DNA from: Patagioenas fasciata
Taxonomy: Eukaryota; Chordata; Aves; Columbiformes; Columbidae
Direction of reading: 5' to 3'
NCBI RefSeq assembly: GCF_037038585.1
Contig: NC_092520.1
Location: 195,245,604 to 195,309,603 of the forward strand
DNA: 64,000 nucleotides
Part shown: positions 49,799 through 62,362 of the stretch, one piece after another
How positions within the stretch are numbered: the stretch's first letter is position 1
Layout of the letters: each line of letters opens with the position of its first letter
Notes under the pieces: generated by a model
What the model saw: the letters and a program-made list of their open reading frames with translations, nothing else
Told to the model about the DNA's origin: nothing
Database searches by the model: none
Position numbers and translations under genes: made by a program

Positions 49799-52700
49799 CT
49801 GTGATTGAAAAAAGTGAAATATAAAAGCTGTTCAAAGGGTTTGCAAAATAGAAAGATACATAATATACTTGAATCGTATCTTTTGGACAGTTTGTGGGAT
49901 TGGACAGGTTGTGGTTATGTATATTTAAATTTAGAGTGATAAAAGACAATGCATATCTCTCCTGATACCAGTTTGCTTATGAATGATAAGTAATAGACAG
50001 TTTAAAAAAAAAAAAAAAAAAAGAAAAAGAAGAAGAGGCAAAAGTGGGAGAAAACTACCTGGGATTTTCTATAAAAATCTTCCACTCCTTATACAGATTA
50101 TAGCCTGAATCAAAAATACCATCTGGTTTAGAGTTCAGTAGAAGAGAATAAAATATTGTTTTAGATTTGTGTTTTGTTTTTGCCATCCAGGGTAATTCCA
50201 TAGAACAGAACATGTAACAATGAAAGGAAAGATATTCCCTAAGAAAAAGGCCCCATTTTTTTTTGTTTTTGTTTTTTTGTTTTTCACCTAGGGTAGGAGA
50301 AGGGCAGGTTGCCTCTCTGTTGTGGTCTCTCCTTTGCTGAGCAGAGGAAGTGATGTGGAAAATAAAGAGACAAAACACTATAGTATCCATAGTAGATTCC
50401 TGATTCATGAGATGGGAAACTCCTCTGCTGCCTGTCCCTTAGCAGTCTTTGCTTCTGATCACCTGATGTACTCACAGGAATGAGTAAAGGCTTTTGCTAG
50501 TACTGCCAGTGATTCACATGATTAGACAATTTTTTTCATTTCCACAACACAAAACAATATACTCCAAATGATTAATCTTGTTTACTTACCTAGCAAATGA
50601 ATCTGAGTTAAGATGCAAATTTGAAATAGCTCTCTGACACTCAATATTTAGTGTTTGTTTTGTAGCATGTGAGTAGTTCCCAAGAGAGAAATAGATAAGA
50701 ATAGGTTTGTTTTGAGTATTATCCCAAAGTTTTCACTCACAATAACTCTGGTTTCAAGACCATAGTTAGGTACTTCTCTAGGAATTTGATGTTTTAGTGA
50801 CAAAGCTATCATCTAACATGAGAAATACTATCAGAATATGAACCTTTATGTAGGTTTTATCTATGAAGTCAAGACACCCAAATCTATTTGTGCAGGCATT
50901 AAATATGTGTCTAAACTCTGCTTGTGAATAACTGAGATTTGATCACTACTGTCAATGGAATCTTAAGAGTGATTAACTAAACTTACATGTCTGGGTGACA
51001 TCTTGTGTGTCTAGATACCTAAATACAGGTGTTTTCCTTTGTGATCTGGATACCATCCCTGGGACTGGATTCAGCTACCAGAGCACAAGCATGCAATTTT
51101 GTTCATCTTGCATTAGGCTACCCTTTTTGGAAGGAGATTGTCTCTCATAGCTCCTATGTCACATCAGCTGTCACTGAGTATCCAAATGCTGAAGTCTCAA
51201 ATGGCAAATGACAATATTTTGAGGCAACTTAATAAAGCCTTTCACAGACTGAACTTATTGACACTTGTGCAAACTCTGGAAATCACCAAGATAAAAATTA
51301 GTGGATGCATCCTAGTATAAAAGGATTCTAGTTTTGAAAACAATTACTGTAGTTTTTTGCTCCATATTGCAGCAATATTTTACATAATTGAATCTTGGGG
51401 CTAGCTTCAGACTATGGGGTTAGAAAGAACTACTTAGTGTGATTGTTCTGCCAGCCTTGTGTAACCAACCTATCTGTGGACTGACTGAATTTTGCACTGA
51501 GGTTTAGGATTTGTTCAGCCCCTGCCTTCCTCATGCAGACACGTTGCTGACAGCTTGGGATAGCTGAAACTGGCACAATGTTCACAGCAATCTGTTTTGA
51601 ATTATTTAAAAATATTTCATAGCTCTAATTAAAATTTGATTACTGCTTTTCAGACATATTACATACCACTCTGAAAAATCCCTTGTTTGTGTTTTCATTT
51701 GTTTTTCCCAGACATTTATCTGCTTTTTCCTTAGGATGCAGTGCTTAGTCTCTCACTGGCATCTAGGCTTTAATGACATCGTGAGCAAAACATAACAGTA
51801 TAGAATCCAGTACACAGTAATTTGTCTGAAAATAGATATCACATACTGCAGATACGTCTAGGTAAGGCAGTGTCCATCTACTTTGTTTTCAGATGGTCAC
51901 CAGAGGTCAGTTCAACAATGTCCCCATTTATCCCTTTCTATCCGTTTAACTTTCACTACTACAAGAACAAAACTCCAAACACACACACACAAAAGAGGGA
52001 AGGAAGAATGTGCTCATTGTGGTTCAACCGGAATTCACAAACACAGAAAAGATCCTCTCTATTGGCTGTTTCCTCCTGTAACTTGACTTCCGAAACAGGG
52101 CTACCCTTTTGTGCAAGATACAAAAACAGAAATGCAAAAAAATCCCACCAGAAAGCATGTGACTTCCAGAATTGCTTGTAGCTTTCCTGGCACAGGGTTG
52201 AGAAATATTTCTTCATCTCATGTTACATAATCATCCTTGACGCATTGTTTGTTCCAGCTCAGTGCTGTTTTCATCAGATAGGAACCACAAATCTAATGGA
52301 ATATAAGGAGTGTCCCCTTGTAGGGGGGGTTTTTTGCAAGTTTTTTTTTTTTTTTTGCAAGTTTCATAATTATGAAAGGTATTTAAAAATATGTGCTGGA
52401 ACAAGTATTTTTTGAAATAATATTTTCATTTAGCTAATGTTCTTCTTCGCAGTGCACATTTCCTGTCTTTTTCCAGTAAGTGCACTATTTACAACACACT
52501 GAGATCCCATTTGAATGAGTGAAAGGAAGAACAAGTAAACGAAAGAATGAATGCATATTTGACATAACAGACCCTTAAGATAAATTCAATTTACTTTAAC
52601 AAAATTACCCCAAGAATTAATTTATCTTGTAATGTTTCAGTGGCATACTCTAAGGAATTTACTCCAAACCAGTCAGTGCAGCTTTGCTACTGATTTCCCT

Positions 52701-53785
52701 GGGTCTAGATCAAGTTTCAGAAGGATTAAACAACTCCTTATTACTTCTTCCTGTCCTTTTTTATTCACAAAATAAATAATTCTATGCAGGTAAACCACTT
52801 CACTGAATAATCACTCCTTGAACCTAGGTATCTCTTATTGCTATCTTTTCTCCCTATCAAATTGTGACTTCTTTCTGTTCAGTTTTCTGTAAAGGTCCCT
52901 TGCTCAGATACATGCTCACTGTTAAACTTTTCTTCCTTAGGCTAGAACTAAATGATTCCTACTTTCTTTTTGCCTCACGGAAAAAAAAAAAAAAACACAA
53001 AAAAACAGAACACCACAATTCCCCCCTTCACAGCTCACTAACTGGTCCTTCTGATAGCACTGATGTGTCTGATGTCTGTCTAACATTCAACGTTGGACTT
53101 CTGACCAACATTCAGTATATATTATTATTACTTTAGCCCCAATCTGCAGTCAAGGTTGCTCAGAATTTCATTTTGAAAACTTCCTCTTAGGACCCTTGCG
53201 ATATCCCTCATGTTCTTAAATTTAATTTTCTAATGTCAATTTCTTCATCTTCCTGTCACCATATCACAAGTTGCACTTAGTGTCCCAATGCATATGATTT
53301 GCTCCCTCCGTTGAAAGACTTACACTGGAGTCCATGACACATGTAGTGTAGCAGCTGGCCACAGTACGTCAGAGGAACATGAAAGCCAAGTTGCACTTGA
53401 ATCATAGCCTGATCAGTGGCTGCCCTCTTGTTTCGAGGTAGAGAGAAGTAAATTGGCTCAATTTATAAATCATCACAGATTCTCTCACCTTCATGTTCAC
53501 CCTTCAATGTAAGGATGTATTCAGTGAAGCTTATTGGATAAGTGTCTTGGATCTGACACTTGATATTTTCACTAAAAAAATCCTGATGACAGAAGAAAGA
53601 GTATGTTTACTAGGGGAAAATAAGTTGTTCTTTGCAAGACATGGTAGAAATTGCATCGACTTACCACATCAACTTGAATCAGCAGGCATCCTGTAGGAAA
53701 ACAAAATCCAACAAACAGGAATGTGATCTCTAAAGTGAGGGAAGGTTAACACTTGCAAGGTGTTGCTCAGTGTCTTCTGTCCAGG
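49799..53785. other. Non-coding sequence
   Basis: No gene recognised. The minus-strand segment 50055-50480 is open in two frames over long parts and carries several acceptor and donor motifs, but no consistent exon chain results. It contains A-rich (50003-50037), T-rich (52330-52356) and A-rich (52981-52995) runs and a 16-bp perfect palindrome (52362-52377). Confidence 0.45.
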
Positions 53786-54292
53786 ACTGGATAAAGCACT
53801 TCAAGAGAGGGGTGGAGCAACATGAAGTCATCAGAGGGAGAGCAACAAGAATGAATAAGTGATTAGAAAACATGGTTATGGAGGGAAAATGGAAAGAATT
53901 AGGGCTCTTTAGTCTAGATAAGGGAAGAGAAAAGAAAATCTCATTAGTAGTTTTCAAGTACTGTAATGTCTGCTTGCCCAGATAACCTGTTCCATGTGCA
54001 CACTATTATGACCAAACTCAATGATTTTAAATTTCAACAAGGGAACTTCATTTAAGATGTGAAGAAGAGCTTTCTAATAATCAAAGTAGTGAAACACTGA
54101 AATAGATTGCATGGGATGACCATGAAATCTCCAGTTTTGAAAGTCTTTCAGAATAAATTAGACCATCAGGAGTACCATAGGGAAAGTTGATCCTCTCGGG
54201 CAGTAAGACATACTGAGTGATCTTTTGAGGAGTTTTGTGGTTCAATTATGTCAGCTATGTCTAGGACTATTCTGGCCTGGTCATGTAGGCTT
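53786..54292 (+). mobile_element. Ancient CR1 LINE fragment (~500 bp)
   Basis: Diverged CR1 sequence. It can be followed from a block like 'cacttcaagagaggggtgga...agagcaacaagaat' (CR1 pattern: aagcacttcaag...agagaagagcaacgaag), through 'agggctctttagtctaga' (CR1: gggctctttagcctggag) and 'gaaacactgaaatagattgc' (CR1: gagcactggaacaggttgc), to a decayed 3' UTR near 54290. Every conserved block is present in order but heavily substituted. It has no terminal octamers and no open frame, so this is the oldest of the four CR1 copies. Confidence 0.8.
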
Positions 54293-55692
54293 TTGTACTG
54301 CCTAATCCAAGGCTTCATCTACCTCTTCTTGCTGTCCAGTCATGTTCCATATACCAGTGTGAGACAGATAGGCAAAAGAGCTATGTAAAATGGAATATTC
54401 AGACCTCAAATTTGGCAGAAGAGAACCTTAATCAGAAACCAAGTTTAAAAAGCAATTGTAAAAATATTTATTAATATTTTACATCAATATTTAACAATAG
54501 AACACATAAGGTCAGAATATGTTTATCTGATGCAAACCTACTGCAGTAAGGAAAATAATATCATTACCAATCTGTTTTAATGTTACATTTGAGAAGTACT
54601 CTATTGCATAATATCAATTATTGTTTTGCATACCCTTGTGCTTACTTTTCTAAAAATAAAAGAAAAAAGCCAACCCAAGTAGCTGAGCTCTAATACAATG
54701 GACATATATGGACACAAGACCATTTATGAGGACCCTTCATTCACCTTCATGCTGACAAATTGAAGACCCACATAGTCTGGAACTTACCTTGCCAAGGAAA
54801 TGTATCTCATACTACTTTTCCCCATCGCCATAGCAAGGGAAACAGTGCTGGAATCCTGTCTGCTTCTTAAAAATAAAAAGCCATGTCAAAAAGAGATACA
54901 CATTAGGGTTCAAACTTGTTCTGACTTACAAGATTAAGGTAATCTGATTTTAAACAAACTAAGCATTCTGTCCAGAACCATGGATAGAGTTTATTCTACA
55001 AGATAGGCCAGTCGTGGACATGCACAAAACTTTGAGTACACATGATATAACTTTTTTTTTTTTTTTTTTTTTTTGGTGAAACCTATCAGAAGGAGTAGTG
55101 ATGATATCTAGAGAAGCTCAGGTCTACTTTTTAGAAAAAAATATGGTGAATGCTATGTGAGCACACAGATAGATAGTAATTTCAGTCTACATCTTAGGTT
55201 CTAAATACTGGAAATTGAAGAGCAAGCTCTAAAATACCATGAAGGTATGAAGGTGTTTTACCATGTAGTGAAACCATGAAGACACAAGTTTGAGTAGGTC
55301 AGTGCCTCTTTTTATTTGTTGAAATAGTTTATTTTTATTCAAGATGCTATGACCATCTTGAGTAAAAATCTTTCCCACATTGTTATATCTATTTTCTTTA
55401 TATAGCAGAATACCTGAAAGAAAACATTCTTTTGGCTTATAAGCAGTTACTATGGCTATATTCAGGTTAGAAGAATACTTCTATAAAAGATATTTAGGTC
55501 TTAGGAGAGGCTGACTTCTCTGAACTTCTCTTTTAGTCTTGCTCTTGAATAATCACTGTTCAAGGGCAAGTTTTCTGCCGAAGATGCAAGTAAACTAAAG
55601 AGAGTGAGGGCTGCAAAGGAAATCGTGTTTCAACTGGTGTCATCAAAAGGAATTCTGACAGAGTCATTGGGATTTCTGTTTTTGCTTTCCAG
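54293..55692. other. Non-coding sequence
   Basis: No gene recognised. Contains a 23-base T run at 55052-55074, the longest homopolymer in the window. The right edge is a strong pyrimidine tract leading to the acceptor at 55692. Confidence 0.5.
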
Positions 55693-55881
55693 GGTAAATG
55701 TATCAAAACTGGTAGCTTCATCACCCTTGGAAAAGGTCCTCACCAGTTTACACGATCAGTATACCATGCAGCCAAGCTGTTTATCAGGGACTATCACACT
55801 GGTTTTGTATACTTATCCAAAGAGCTAACCTCAAATGCTAGGTTCTCAAAACCCCTCTGTTTGCTGCTCAGCAGTGACTGA
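55693..55881 (+). CDS. Candidate terminal exon, unidentified
   Basis: An excellent acceptor (TTCTGTTTTTGCTTTCCAG) opens a phase-0 frame of 62 codons to TGA, including GKGPHQFTRSVYHAAKLF. The composition looks protein-like. A second frame from the same acceptor is also open for about 44 codons, so the reading is ambiguous. An AATAAA occurs at 56196-56201, about 315 bases downstream. No domain or family is recognised. Confidence 0.2.
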   Translation, partial: GKCIKTGSFITLGKGPHQFTRSVYHAAKLFIRDYHTGFVYLSKELTSNARFSKPLCLLLSSD

Positions 55882-58800
55882 ACATCCCAGGCCTTAAAGT
55901 TCATCTAGATGGTGCAACGCAGCATCATACGGAGATGCTGACAATGGTTCTAAATGAATTCACTCAGGTGTCAGTTGTTTTATGAGACATAATTTTTATC
56001 CAGTCAGAACTCTGTGCTAACTTGGATTGCTCCCAGTACCCAAAATGGATTGTTTAGTGTTGGCTCAGGTGATTGTGCACGACACTTTCTACCACTAGCG
56101 AGGAGTCACACCAGTTACCCTTTTCTAAAAGGGGGAGAGCACAGCATGTGTTCTCTGAACTGTGTATAATCTAGAGCAATGCACAGGAAAACAATAATAA
56201 AATTAGCTATCAACATTATTATTTTCCAAGCAGGCCTATAAAATTATGATTAATAATAGACTGATTCTCACTTGCACACACTGAACACCTTAGTAATATG
56301 TCCTTAGACAGGGCAAAAATTCATTTCCAAAAACCATTAAAATCACATAACAAGATCATTTCCACTTAAATAAATGAATTAAAGAAATGTAAACAAATAA
56401 ATGTAACAGTATACCAGGGCAAGAGACCCACAAATACACACATAGCCTGGGATGGATTTCAAGCCAGGCTTCAGCCGTTACAGTCATTTTGATGAATGTA
56501 GATGCTAGAAAATTCATTGCAATGACTATTAATGATATTAACCAAACAGTGCTCCAATTTGTGAACTCTGTGCTTGTCTTGGTGAGTACACAGTGACAGT
56601 AAGGATATGCCAGTGTTGTCCCTGTTGCCCATGGGAGGCAGATAGCAGTGTCAAACATGTAAATTAGAAAAGCTGCATGTCATGACATTCAGTTTCTATA
56701 GATTCTTGTGTTTGTTTTTTTTACTACACTGGTGCAGGACTGCACAGCACAGAGGAATGCAGGGGATAGGTTACAAAGATAAATGAATAACCAATTCTAA
56801 TCTTTGTCCACAGTGACCAGCAAAGAGTAGGATGCCTGCACTGCAGGCAGGTGTCTTGTGTGCTGTGTCCTATCCTTCACTTCTTTGAGAAGGAAGTCTG
56901 TATGCTGTCTCTGGCAACACTTCTGGTGAACAGTCCCCTTTTTCCTCTGGGGACAATCATGTGTAGCCTTCAAGCACAGTAAGAAAATCAAGTCAGGTCT
57001 CTAATATTAGAACATACTGGAGGGGAGGCCTAAGAAGTGGGCCAAATTTATTTGCTCAGCTGACAGCATGATAGGAGTCACTGTTAAAAGGAGTCATTGG
57101 ATGATAAAAAAAAGTCCTCCACATTCCCTGCCAAATCCTCCTATCAGGCTTCCATGAGTTCATGTGAGGTCACTACGGGATTCCTTTCGTCTCATAATAC
57201 TGACTTCATTAGTTTCCATGACCTATCTGAAATAATAGCATATATGGAAAAGCGCTAAATTTAGATTTATGACTAATCTGCTTTTGTTTTCCCTTTCCTG
57301 GATCCTCTTTCACATACAAAGTGGAAGTTCAGCTTTGCTGCAAAACACCATTTTGCTTGTTATATTTCCAGAACGCTGGCCTTCTATCTGATGTTCTTTG
57401 TGCATATTGACACTAATTGATAGTAGCAGGGCTGTGACACTGCAGTAAGTTTTCCCACAGAACAGGCAAAGCCACTGCAGGCTAGGCTGCCAGCCAAGCC
57501 GGTTAATGCTTCCCGTTGCATTCCTTTCAGCTCCCTGGAGAAGAGCTATTTTATGGACACCTTGCAGTTAAAGGTCCAGGATGTTATTGCCTCTGTTGTT
57601 GCTGTTGAAAAACTTAACTAGAAATCGTGTCACTGCACAATCCTATTTCAGAAGCTGTAACTCATAAAAGAAAAAAGAATCTGAAAGGTTTCAGCTGCAA
57701 AATTTGTCATTAAAGCTGTAAGTTAATTTAATTAAAACCATAATTGACCATTTTAAAAAATGACAGCAAATATACTGCTTGACCTAGGACTGATAAGACA
57801 TAGTAATGAGGTGAATAGTGTATATTCTTAAGTGTGCAGATAGCAACTCCACACAATATCAGATTAATATATGCCACTTATTCTTCTGCCTTTTAGTGTC
57901 ACCACCTGGATTGCAGCTCCAAGGCAAACAAAGGGAAGCGAGAATAGATGAATACCTCGATCATACAGCTGTTAATAAATGTGATGTGTCGCATTTCATG
58001 TAACTAAGCTTGTTTACTAGTTGCTGCCCTGATATCTGTGCATAGAGATTTGTGTGAGTGTCCTCAGAGTAACTCTAGTAGAAAATGAGTCTGAAAGCAT
58101 AAGCATTAAATCATATGATGCCTTTTTATTTTTCTTTTCCTATCCCTCAGATCAAAATTTAAGGATACAAAATTTGACCTACTTCTTTTCTGAATGACCT
58201 GAAAATGTTTTACATACACAAAACAGACTATTTTCTCCTGGACAATCAAAGTCCGGTTAAGTTCCCAAACACAAATATGGAGATTCCCGAGATTATAACA
58301 TAAATATTGACATAACAGAATTAATTCACAGAGGAAAAGAGTCAGAGGGATCCACATTCAAAGCTCAGTTTTCTAATGATCCTAAATTACAGCACTCCCA
58401 GAAAGGGTGCAATAGATATTAATTGGAGCAGAGAAATGAAAAATCAGTTCCAGGTTCTGATCAGTGGGGAAAGTAATTTTTTCACCCATAAGCAGCATCT
58501 CTTAGAAAGAGTGGGTGCTAGGACAGCTGACCCAAAACACACACGTGTTCATACACATACACACATGGACAGGCTTCCTGTTTCTCTTTTCTGAAAGTCT
58601 GCCAAGTGATCAGAGATTTGTCAGCAGCTGTAAGTCTCATGCTTTCCTCAGACAGGCAGGGAACTCGTCATGCAGTTCTTCATTTTATCAGGGGCATGGG
58701 GAACCCATGGGGAGGGACAGGGACCCCAGGCACCCTCCTTCCAGGGTAGATGCTTAGATCCAGCCAGCCTTGCACTCGCAAGTCTCACAAAACCCTTCAC

Positions 58801-60735
58801 TCCCATGCGAGAGGTGGACACTCTCCTTCCTCAGCTTTTGTCCATAGCTGAGACTGTCCTGGGAGAAAGGAAATGAATACCAAGCTGGGCTCACACTGTC
58901 ATGTAAAACAAACTCAAGCATAACACTTCTAGTCATCCTCACTACTTGCCTGGCTCACCTTCTGTGAAGTTTACATAAGATCATGTTTGCCCACATCCTC
59001 AGCCTCATGGTATAAAGACATAGCTCTGATGGGTCGTATCACTAATCCTCCATTTATTCAGGCATGTCCAATGGGAGAAAATAAACTTCAAAAGAAAAGA
59101 TACCATGTAGGGTTTTAGGAATATCATTGTTGGCCAAAAAGAGATGCAGAGCCAAGTGGTGTGTTATGTGGTGACATGAACAGTCTGTCTCAGAGACAGA
59201 TAACTGTCCCATGTCCTGCTTTGCTTCACGGTCTAGACATGCAGTCCTGAATAAGTGCTCCCACCCTGAAATTATCACTTGAAAAAGAGGACTGTGTCCA
59301 TCAGCTATGCCTCTTTATAAGAGCAATCCCTGCTCAGTTCTTTGAAAGAACAGTTGTCCTCATATCTACTTTCTAGAAAGAATGCGACAAGAAGAGACAA
59401 TCATGACTTCCTGCGCCTCCAAGCAAGGAACTCAGTTTCTGAGGATGGTTTAGCTTTCTCTATTTGCTAGTTGTAGGCAAATTCCACCTGAAAGTGAGCT
59501 TTATTCTGAGGTGCCTACCTTAACTTCCGCATTCAGAATACTAAAATACTAGTTGACTTAGTGTCTAAGGTCAATGCACTCGGGTCTTCCATTAGGTCTA
59601 ACCTTGCAGACAACACTAGGAAATGGTCACAACAGTAAGAAGAAACACTATGACGGCACTATAGCTTCACGCTGGTTTTGGTTTCACCAGCCTTCATGCT
59701 GCTCTGAGCATTGCTGACATGTAGCAGCCACTTGGAACTGAGCGTGCGTGTGGCAGTCGGACAGAAGATAACTGGAGGATTCTCCTCACCTGCAACCCAA
59801 AACCCCAAAGGGTAGGAGAGGGAACATATGGATTGATAAACTGTATCTCTTCTAACTGGTGTTTCGCCTTCAGGAGCCAAATCCACAGCTTCACAATGAA
59901 TGCATTTTTCCAGCTCCTGTGAGCAGCCAGAGTAATTTTTTTTTTGTCTCTTATAGTGAGGGTTAATTAATTCTCTTCTGCAAATATTCCCTGCATTTTA
60001 TTTGGGGCTTTTGTTGGGTTCTTTTTTTAAGCTGTCGTTCCTTTATCTCCTTTACCTCCAATACTTGTGTTGCAAAAAAGTTGTTCCTCCTGATGGTTTG
60101 TTACTGATCTATTTATACCATCCCAGTGTTTGGGAAATGTTTAGGGTGTTTAAGAAAATATATTGCAGAATTCCTGTGAGGCATGTGTCTGTGACATATA
60201 TATCATCTCACCTCCTCTTGGTATCTTAGTACTGGATTAAGGCAGTGTCATATGGTGTAGTTGTCCCTTCACCATGTTACCAGATCTCAGCCATGAAACA
60301 GATATGCTGGAAATACAGGAATGAGGAGGAGGCTCTACACCCTGCTTATTCCAGGACAGAGTTGAGTCTGCAAACTAATGGACTAATCCACAGTACTCAG
60401 AGTCAGCATCTACCTGATCCATGAGAAAGCTTGAGGGAGATTTTTTTTTTCAAGGAAAATGAGGAATAGAGTCAAATTCAGAATATGGACTTTTTTTACC
60501 AGGCGTGTGTTGACGAGCAGGTCTCAATAAAAGCTCTTCTGACTGCATGGTCCTCTGCACCTTCTGGAAAGCATCCATAATTCTATACTTTAATCTCCTA
60601 CAAAGTTTATAGTCTTCAGCAGAGCAATCTAAGAGGAAGAGCTAAATTCACGAGAGCCTTGGTGTTATTTGAAGTACAATGGTCTATCCTGGTCACAGTA
60701 GGTCATTGCCTTCATCACTTCTGAGGAAAGAGTAA
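55882..60735. other. Non-coding sequence with enhancer-like block
   Basis: No gene recognised. A block at about 57400-57760 is rich in homeobox- and SOX-type motifs (see findings). It also holds a fine acceptor (CCCGTTGCATTCCTTTCAG) leading to a short open frame of 29 codons, too little to call. A 100-codon hydrophobic minus-strand frame at 56356-56658 has no recognisable domain. Confidence 0.45.
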
Positions 60736-60765
60736 TAGTATAGTCTATTACAATAGACTATACTA
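60736..60765. repeat. Perfect 14-bp inverted repeat, 2-base loop
   Basis: Left arm tagtatagtctatt (60736-60749), loop ac, right arm aatagactatacta (60752-60765). There are no mismatches. The stem is AT-rich and too short for a microRNA precursor. Confidence 0.97.
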
Positions 60766-61437
60766 CCTTGACACTGGGTGAAAAGATAAAAGCAACAGGA
60801 AACTGTGTGACATGCCCTTGGTACACACATTGTAATTCACCAAAAACATCAAAGTAGGATCCATCTGGGAAGATATAACCATCTTTCAGATTTTGTAGAT
60901 GTACTAGGATTTTTTTGTTATATTTAATATTCCTTGAGACTGAACTTTGTTCCAAACTATCTGCTGATGGTAGTGTTTGGGGAGGTCATATTTTACTGAG
61001 CTACCATAAAGAAAACATGACCACAAAAAGAAAAATGAGTATGACAAGATCCTTGCTACTGCACTTTTTTCTTTTTTTTTTCCCCCGATCTGGCAGAAAG
61101 CAGCATCATGGCAAAAAAAACCCTGGAGAGTGTGTCAACAAGATGATATAAGCCCTGGAAATCCAGGAATAGAATGAGCTCATATATTTTTATTTGCCTT
61201 TAAGGCTTTTTAATTTGCGGGGAGATTACTCCCTTCTCAATCCAATGCAGAAAAGTAGTTATTAGTGGCTAATAGCCAGGGGCCAAAAGTATTTAAAGGA
61301 TTTTAAGTACTTGGCATAATGTTTTTTAGACTTTTAATTTTACATGTAAGTAATATATTCTCAAGTAGATAAACATTATTTAGAAGTATGTATTAACATC
61401 TGTTAAATAATTTTGGCCTAAAAAATGTTAGGTTTGC

Positions 61438-61458
61438 ATTTGTTTGTTTGTTTGTTTT
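61438..61458. repeat. TTTG tetranucleotide repeat
   Basis: About five TTTG units, continuing as an irregular T/G tract. Confidence 0.92.
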
Positions 61459-61920
61459 TGGTTTTGTTTTTTCATCTCCAATGCTATATTTCAATATTTT
61501 TTGAAATATACATTTCTATTTTTTTATTTGGAAAAGTTTCATTTAGAGATTGAAGCATTGAACAAGAACAGTAACAAAAATTATATAAAAATTTTAATTG
61601 ACCTGAAATCATGATCACATTGTTTTTATCAATTATACATTAAGGAGCAGTTCTTCAGGGTAACGGACTGAGCTTTGACTGGGATGCCCTTCCCCACTCA
61701 GTCTTGTGCCAGTGGACTAGAGCAGAGAAAAGCAAGAAATGAGGAGGTTTTACTCAAGTTTATTTTGACCTAGGGATAATTTATTTCCCATTTGTGAAAA
61801 CAAGATGAAATAAATGGTCTATTTAACAATTCATTTTTTTTTGCTATCAAGAATGGCAAGTGCATTTGAATAACCAAGTTTCTTCCATCGTTACTCAGAT
61901 ACAAAACAGCAGAAAAAAAA

Positions 61921-61965
<45 letters not shown>
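61921..61965. repeat. AT dinucleotide microsatellite
   Basis: About 22 AT units with one C interruption; preceded by a short A run. Confidence 0.96.
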
Positions 61966-61970
<5 letters not shown>

Positions 61971-62306
61971 TATGAATCAGGAGAGTCAACTTTTTTTACA
62001 CCAACAGATTCACAAAATAAGTTTCCCCAGCTGTAAACTTCAAGAAAAGGATAAGTAAATACATCAATGTATCATTTATCTTGTGCCTGAAATGAAAATT
62101 AGGTTCAATAGGAAAAACAAACCTACCATCTTCTGCTTAGGAAGTAGAAAACAATCCATTATAGCATAATGTTATTTGTTTGAGCATTATGAGGCAGTAT
62201 AATTCTTTAACAAGATCATGTTGTGCACTGTTGATGTGGAGAACATCGCTAATTCCATTTTGTCTAGTCTTCCACACAACATAACTTGTGACAAAGTACT
62301 GTGGTG

Positions 62307-62362
62307 GTTTTGTTTGTTTGTTTGGGGTTTTGTGTGTGTGTTGTTTTGTTTTGTTTTGTTTT
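62307..62362. repeat. GTTT and TTTTG repeats
   Basis: A GTTT array (62307-62323), a short TG run and a TTTTG array (62341-62362) in close succession. Confidence 0.92.

Noticed and set aside
50055-50125. Minus-strand exon just upstream of 49692-49798
   Set aside because: It has acceptor- and donor-like ends and one open frame, but it ends in phase 2 while the next candidate needs phase 1; the alternative frames contain stops.
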